Below, piece by piece: positions 5,316 through 8,573 of a stretch of 8,573 bases of DNA. A program made the translations under genes and the position numbers. Every line of letters begins with the position of its first letter. Position 1 is the first letter of the stretch. The stretch spans positions 1 to 8,573 of the forward strand of contig JAIRTG010000121.1 of assembly GCA_031255055.1 (NCBI GenBank), read 5' to 3'. This DNA is from Prevotellaceae bacterium. Lineage in GTDB: Bacteria; Bacteroidota; Bacteroidia; Bacteroidales; Paludibacteraceae. A model generated the notes under the pieces. The model saw only the letters and a list, made by a program, of their open reading frames with translations, was not told where the DNA came from and did no database searches.

Positions 5316-8300
5316 CTATTTCACCATTATAAATGTGCTGTGTTTTTCTTCTTCCTCCGGAAAGGTGATGATGAGCAGATAGGAACCGAAGTTGGAAGGA
5401 GCTTTGACCTTATTTCTGCCGGCTTGTAGACCGACATTTTTCAGTTTACGTCCGAATATATCCCACAATTCAATTTCTCCGTCCTTGCCGACGTCAATCG
5501 TAATGTCGTCGCCCTGGTATACGAGCGTTGGGTAGATCGAGAATTCTTCGTTGCGCCGTTCGGGGATAAACGGACAAGTGAAGAGTGTAAGACCGTCGTC
5601 GACCCGCGTGAGTTTCACCCTGTAGACCGAACGGAAGTCCAATTCGTTTCCCGAAATGTAGATGTAAGACCCGAAGGCATCTTCGATTTTGGTGTCGTTG
5701 ATATACCATTCGTAGTTGGAAAACTCGTATCCGCCGTTATATTCGCTGTTTATCAGTGAAATAACATCGTTCCATTTTTGTTTCAGAATACTTGTCGGGT
5801 AGTTTACCACAAATTCGACGGGAATTGTTTCGGACGATTTGTCGCCTTCAAAGACAATATCAACCGTGTAGATGTCGGGACGTACGCGCCCTGGTAAGGG
5901 GACTTCTACCAACTTGTTGCGCAAGGGCGTGATATTGGTCTGATTCGTAAAGCCGGCTTGCAATGCTTTTTTGTCATATTTAAGACTATACTTTTCTACA
6001 CGTCCGGAGGCGTCGTCATATTCGATGAAAAAGCCGGAGGCGTCTCCGCAAATTTCCGGTAATTCTTTCAGCGAGATTCTCAATGGCGGCTTGACCGTTA
6101 TCGTGAATTCGACAGGCACACCGTCGCAACCGTTGTGGGAGGCCGTTACGACGATTGTGGCAATCACGTCGTTGTCCGAATCGTTCACGGGCGTAAAAGC
6201 GGGGATGTTGCCGACGCCCGACGGGGGCAGTCCGATCGACGGATTGTCGTTTGTCCAACCGATGACGGCGTCGGGTGCGGAAGCCGTGAGCGTGATTCCG
6301 GCCACTTCTTCGTCGTGACATACAATCGTATCCGGAACGGCGTCTATCGTTATTTCGGGACGAACCGTGATGTTGAACGTCATCGAGCCGCCGGTGCAGT
6401 TGTTGGAGCCGTCTGCCACGACGGTGATGTTTGCCGTTTGCACATCGTCGGTGGTGTTCACGGCGGTAAATGGAGGGATGCTGCCGGCGCCCGACGAGGG
6501 CAGTCCGATCGACGGATTGTCGTTTGTCCAACCGATGACGGCGTCGGGTGCGGAAGCCGTGAGCGTTATTTCGGGCAATTCTTCGTTGTGGCAGACGACG
6601 GTATCCGGAACGATGTTTATCGCTATTTCGGAATAAACCGTGATGCCGAACACTATCGGGTTACTGTCGCAGCCGTTGTAACTTGCCACAACGGAGATGT
6701 TTGCGGTCTGCACATCGCCGGTGGTATTGACGACATTAAAAGCGGGGATGTTGCCGACGCCCGACGGGGGCAATCCGATCGACGGATTGTCGTTTGTCCA
6801 ACTGACGACGGCGTCGGGCAGGGAGGTTGTGAACACTATTTCGGGCAGTTCTTCGCCGTGGCATACGGCTGTATCGGGAACGGCTTCCAACTTTATTTCG
6901 GGATGAACCGTGATGTTGAACGCCATCGAGCTGCCGGTGCAGTTGTCGGAACTTGCAGTGACTTGGATGTTTGCCGTTTGCACATCGCCGGTGGTATTGA
7001 CGGCCGTAAATGCGGGGATGCTGCCGGCGCCCGACGGGGGCAGTCCGATCGACGGATTGTCGTTTGTCCAACCGATGACGACGTTGGACACGGAAGCCGT
7101 AAGCGTTATTTCGGGCAGTTCTTCGTTGTGGCAGACGACGGTATTCGAAACGGTGTTTATCGCTATTGCGGAATAAACCGTGATGCCGAACACTATCGGA
7201 TCACTGTCGCAGCCGTTGTAACTTGCCACGGCGGAGATGTTTGCGGTCTGCGGGGCGCCGTCGCCGGTGGTATTCATGGCGGTAAATGGGGGAATGTTGC
7301 CGGTGCCCGACGGAGGCAATCCGATCGACGGATTGTCGTTTGTCCAACTGACGATGGCGTCGGGCTGGGAGGTTGTGAACACTATTTCGGGCAGTTCTTC
7401 GCTGTGGCATACGGCTGTATCGGAAACAGCTTCCAACTTTATTTCGGGATCAATGGTGATACTGAACGCTATCGTGTCACCGGTGCAACCGTTATAGCTT
7501 GCCACGACGGAGATGTGTGCGGTCTGCCGGTCGCCGGTGGTATTGACGACATTAAATGCGGGGATGTTGCCGACGCCCGACGAGGGCAGTCCGATCGACG
7601 GATTGTCGTTTGTCCAGTCGACGATGGCGTCGGGCAGCGAGGCTGTGAGCGTTATTTCGGGCAGTTTTTCGTTGTGGCATAGTAGCGTATCCGGAACGGA
7701 GTGCATCTCTATGTGGGGATAAACCGTGATGTTGAACATTGCCGAACGGCCTTCGTAGTCATCGTAGGTTATCATGACGTAGATGTTTGCGGTCTGCACA
7801 ACGCCGGTAGTGTTCACGGCGGTAAATGGGGGGATGTTGCCGACGCCCGACGGGGGCAGTCCGATCGACGGATTGTCGTTTGTCCAACTGACGACGGCGT
7901 CGGACACGGAGGTTGTGAGCGCTATTTCGGGCAGGTTTTCGTTGTGACATACGGCCGTGTCCGGAGCGACTATTATCTTCATTTCGGGATACACTGTGAT
8001 GTTGAACGCTATCGAGTCGTTGTTGCAACCGTCGTAGCCTGTTGCGATGGCTTTGATGTTTGCCTTTTGTATAACATTGGTGGTGTTTACGGCCGTAAAT
8101 GCGGAGATGTTGCCGACGCCCGACAGAGGCAGTCCGATCGACGGATTATCGTTTGTCCAGTTGACGATGGCGTCGGGCAGGGAGATTTCAAAAACAAATC
8201 CGCTCATTTCTGTGCCGCTGAGAACGGTTGAGTTTGCAATCGAATTTGTTATCTCCACCTCCGGATAGATCGTTATGTCGAAAAAGAGGTCATTTCCATC

Positions 8301-8573
8301 GCAATGATCGATGAAAGGATGGACTTTGATTGTGGCTGTAATGGGTGCGTTGGTCGTATTGGAGGCTTTAAATGCGGGAATGTTACCGATGCCCGAATCG
8401 GGTATGCCAATGTCCGGACGATTGTTTTCCCACTTATAAGTGACTTGTTGGTACGAAGATGTAAAAATAATGCTGTCGATGGTTTCTCCGCTACAGACAG
8501 CTATATTTTCGATGGCCTCTATTTCGGGCTGTGTTATTGTGAAAGTTGTCGAAAGCGTATCAATAAAACAACT
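5316..8573 (-). CDS. Giant PKD-like-repeat surface protein with T9SS sorting domain, 5' part outside window
   Basis: These are the last 1085 residues of a predicted secreted or cell-surface repeat protein. The frame is open to the right edge, so the start and signal peptide lie beyond it. A GTG at 8258 is an internal valine within repeat sequence, not the start. Nine PKD-like domains of 90-92 residues cover residues 26-841 (numbered from the edge). Their hallmark is WTNDNPSIGLPPSGVGNIP, with Trp at 48, 139, 230, 320, 410, 502, 592, 682 and 773; the edge-most copy is divergent (WENNRPDIGIP). Most have one Cys near the start (VCHNEELPE) and one in NGCxG, probably a disulfide. Residues 842-1009 are a unique region, and 1010-1085 resemble a type-A T9SS sorting domain. 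Such proteins usually act in adhesion, but the role here is not shown. A transposon or phage origin is not indicated. Confidence 0.9.
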   Translation of the reverse strand, partial: SCFIDTLSTTFTITQPEIEAIENIAVCSGETIDSIIFTSSYQQVTYKWENNRPDIGIPDSGIGNIPAFKASNTTNAPITATIKVHPFIDHCDGNDLFFDITIYPEVEITNSIANSTVLSGTEMSGFVFEISLPDAIVNWTNDNPSIGLPLSGVGNISAFTAVNTTNVIQKANIKAIATGYDGCNNDSIAFNITVYPEMKIIVAPDTAVCHNENLPEIALTTSVSDAVVSWTNDNPSIGLPPSGVGNIPPFTAVNTTGVVQTANIYVMITYDDYEGRSAMFNITVYPHIEMHSVPDTLLCHNEKLPEITLTASLPDAIVDWTNDNPSIGLPSSGVGNIPAFNVVNTTGDRQTAHISVVASYNGCTGDTIAFSITIDPEIKLEAVSDTAVCHSEELPEIVFTTSQPDAIVSWTNDNPSIGLPPSGTGNIPPFTAMNTTGDGAPQTANISAVASYNGCDSDPIVFGITVYSAIAINTVSNTVVCHNEELPEITLTASVSNVVIGWTNDNPSIGLPPSGAGSIPAFTAVNTTGDVQTANIQVTASSDNCTGSSMAFNITVHPEIKLEAVPDTAVCHGEELPEIVFTTSLPDAVVSWTNDNPSIGLPPSGVGNIPAFNVVNTTGDVQTANISVVASYNGCDSNPIVFGITVYSEIAINIVPDTVVCHNEELPEITLTASAPDAVIGWTNDNPSIGLPSSGAGSIPPFTAVNTTDDVQTANITVVADGSNNCTGGSMTFNITVRPEITIDAVPDTIVCHDEEVAGITLTASAPDAVIGWTNDNPSIGLPPSGVGNIPAFTPVNDSDNDVIATIVVTASHNGCDGVPVEFTITVKPPLRISLKELPEICGDASGFFIEYDDASGRVEKYSLKYDKKALQAGFTNQTNITPLRNKLVEVPLPGRVRPDIYTVDIVFEGDKSSETIPVEFVVNYPTSILKQKWNDVISLINSEYNGGYEFSNYEWYINDTKIEDAFGSYIYISGNELDFRSVYRVKLTRVDDGLTLFTCPFIPERRNEEFSIYPTLVYQGDDITIDVGKDGEIELWDIFGRKLKNVGLQAGRNKVKAPSNFGSYLLIITFPEEEEKHSTFIMVK
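5319..5546 (-). other. T9SS type-A-like C-terminal sorting domain
   Basis: The last 76 residues start EFSIYPTLVYQGDDITI, continue IELWDIFGRKLKNVGLQAG and SNFGSYLLII, and end STFIMVK. This follows the beta-rich pattern of the Por secretion C-terminal domain: YPNP-like entry, a [VI]xLxDxxGR strand, a GxYxxxI strand and a terminal basic K(x)xVK. Such domains direct export across the outer membrane by the type IX system and are usually cleaved on surface attachment. The YPTL entry differs from the common YPNP. Confidence 0.85.
6051..8498 (-). repeat. Nine tandem PKD-like domain repeats, 270-276 bp period
   Basis: The conserved stretch encoding NPSIGLP recurs with plus-strand anchors at 6231, 6504, 6774, 7044, 7320, 7590, 7860, 8133 and (divergent) 8406. 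The spacings are 273, 270, 270, 276, 270, 270, 273 and 273 bp, all multiples of three. The eight inner copies keep the string GATCGACGGATTRTCGTTTG nearly unchanged at DNA level, while linkers vary. The fourth anchor-to-anchor step is longer by 6 bp: repeat 4 encodes GDGAPQTAN where others have GDVQTAN. Such near-identical tandem DNA is prone to recombination, and to collapse in short-read assembly. Confidence 0.95.
6324..7412 (-). repeat. Internal two-domain duplication (about 543 and 546 bp)
   Basis: Domains 4-5 (6867-7412) and 6-7 (6324-6866) form matching pairs. Domains 4 and 6 share EIVFTTS, the SWTNDN context and PIVFGITVYS. Domains 5 and 7 share EITLTAS, IGWTNDN, PSGAGSIP or SSGAGSIP, and an N-C-T-G turn. 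At DNA level the string GAATAAACCGTGATGCCGAA recurs at 6631 and 7171, exactly 540 bp apart. Alternate domains are therefore more alike than neighbours, which points to duplication of a two-domain block. Confidence 0.85.

Noticed and set aside
6135..7682. 515-codon plus-strand open frame antisense to the repeat protein
   Set aside because: It repeats the same Arg- and Gly-rich unit every 90 codons because the minus-strand gene is itself periodic. One stop-free antisense frame in a unit stays open through all copies. It has no recognisable domain and the opposite strand has clear family features.
8258..8260. GTG as the start of the giant repeat protein
   Set aside because: The frame stays open for 105 more codons to the window edge and encodes another PKD-like domain, so this is an internal valine.

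Overview
The window looks like chromosomal DNA of a Bacteroidota (Bacteroidales-like) bacterium. Three things support this. Two intergenic regions carry the Bacteroides-type promoter (TTTG, 18-19 bp, then TAnnTTTG). The LptB, NadK and Fmt proteins read like Bacteroidales family members. The large minus-strand protein ends in what looks like a type IX secretion (T9SS) sorting domain, which is confined to this phylum. I cannot name a genus or species from the sequence alone.

Layout. Positions 26-282 hold a heptanucleotide repeat element: inverted heptamers, a 12-bp core and 30 in-phase copies of CACTAAY. A promoter follows, then five same-strand genes: lptB (LPS-export ATPase), a RimJ/RimL-type GNAT acetyltransferase, rnz (tRNA 3' processing), nadK (NADP synthesis) and fmt (initiator-tRNA formylation). 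The last four are closely spaced and no other strong promoter is visible, so they are probably co-transcribed. rnz and fmt both act on tRNA. After fmt comes a tRNA-Arg(ACG) gene with its own promoter and an intrinsic terminator. Directly behind the T-run of that terminator lies a broken hicAB toxin-antitoxin locus: HicA has lost its N-terminus and HicB is reduced to its N-terminal domain. A GC-rich hairpin terminator and a second, shorter, inverted copy of the heptamer element (5199-5287) follow.

The rest of the window (5316 to the right edge, minus strand) is the C-terminal 1085 residues of a giant secreted repeat protein. It has nine PKD-like domains of 90-92 residues, a unique region of about 168 residues and a T9SS type-A-like C-terminal domain. 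Its N-terminus lies beyond the window. The repeats show a two-domain (about 540 bp) internal duplication and an odd loss of cysteines in two neighbouring domains.

The most notable non-coding signal is the heptamer element. Two copies share a core and lie in opposite orientations about 5 kb apart, bracketing the housekeeping cluster. The most notable genic signal is the hicAB relic abutting a tRNA gene. I saw no CRISPR array, transposase or complete mobile element.
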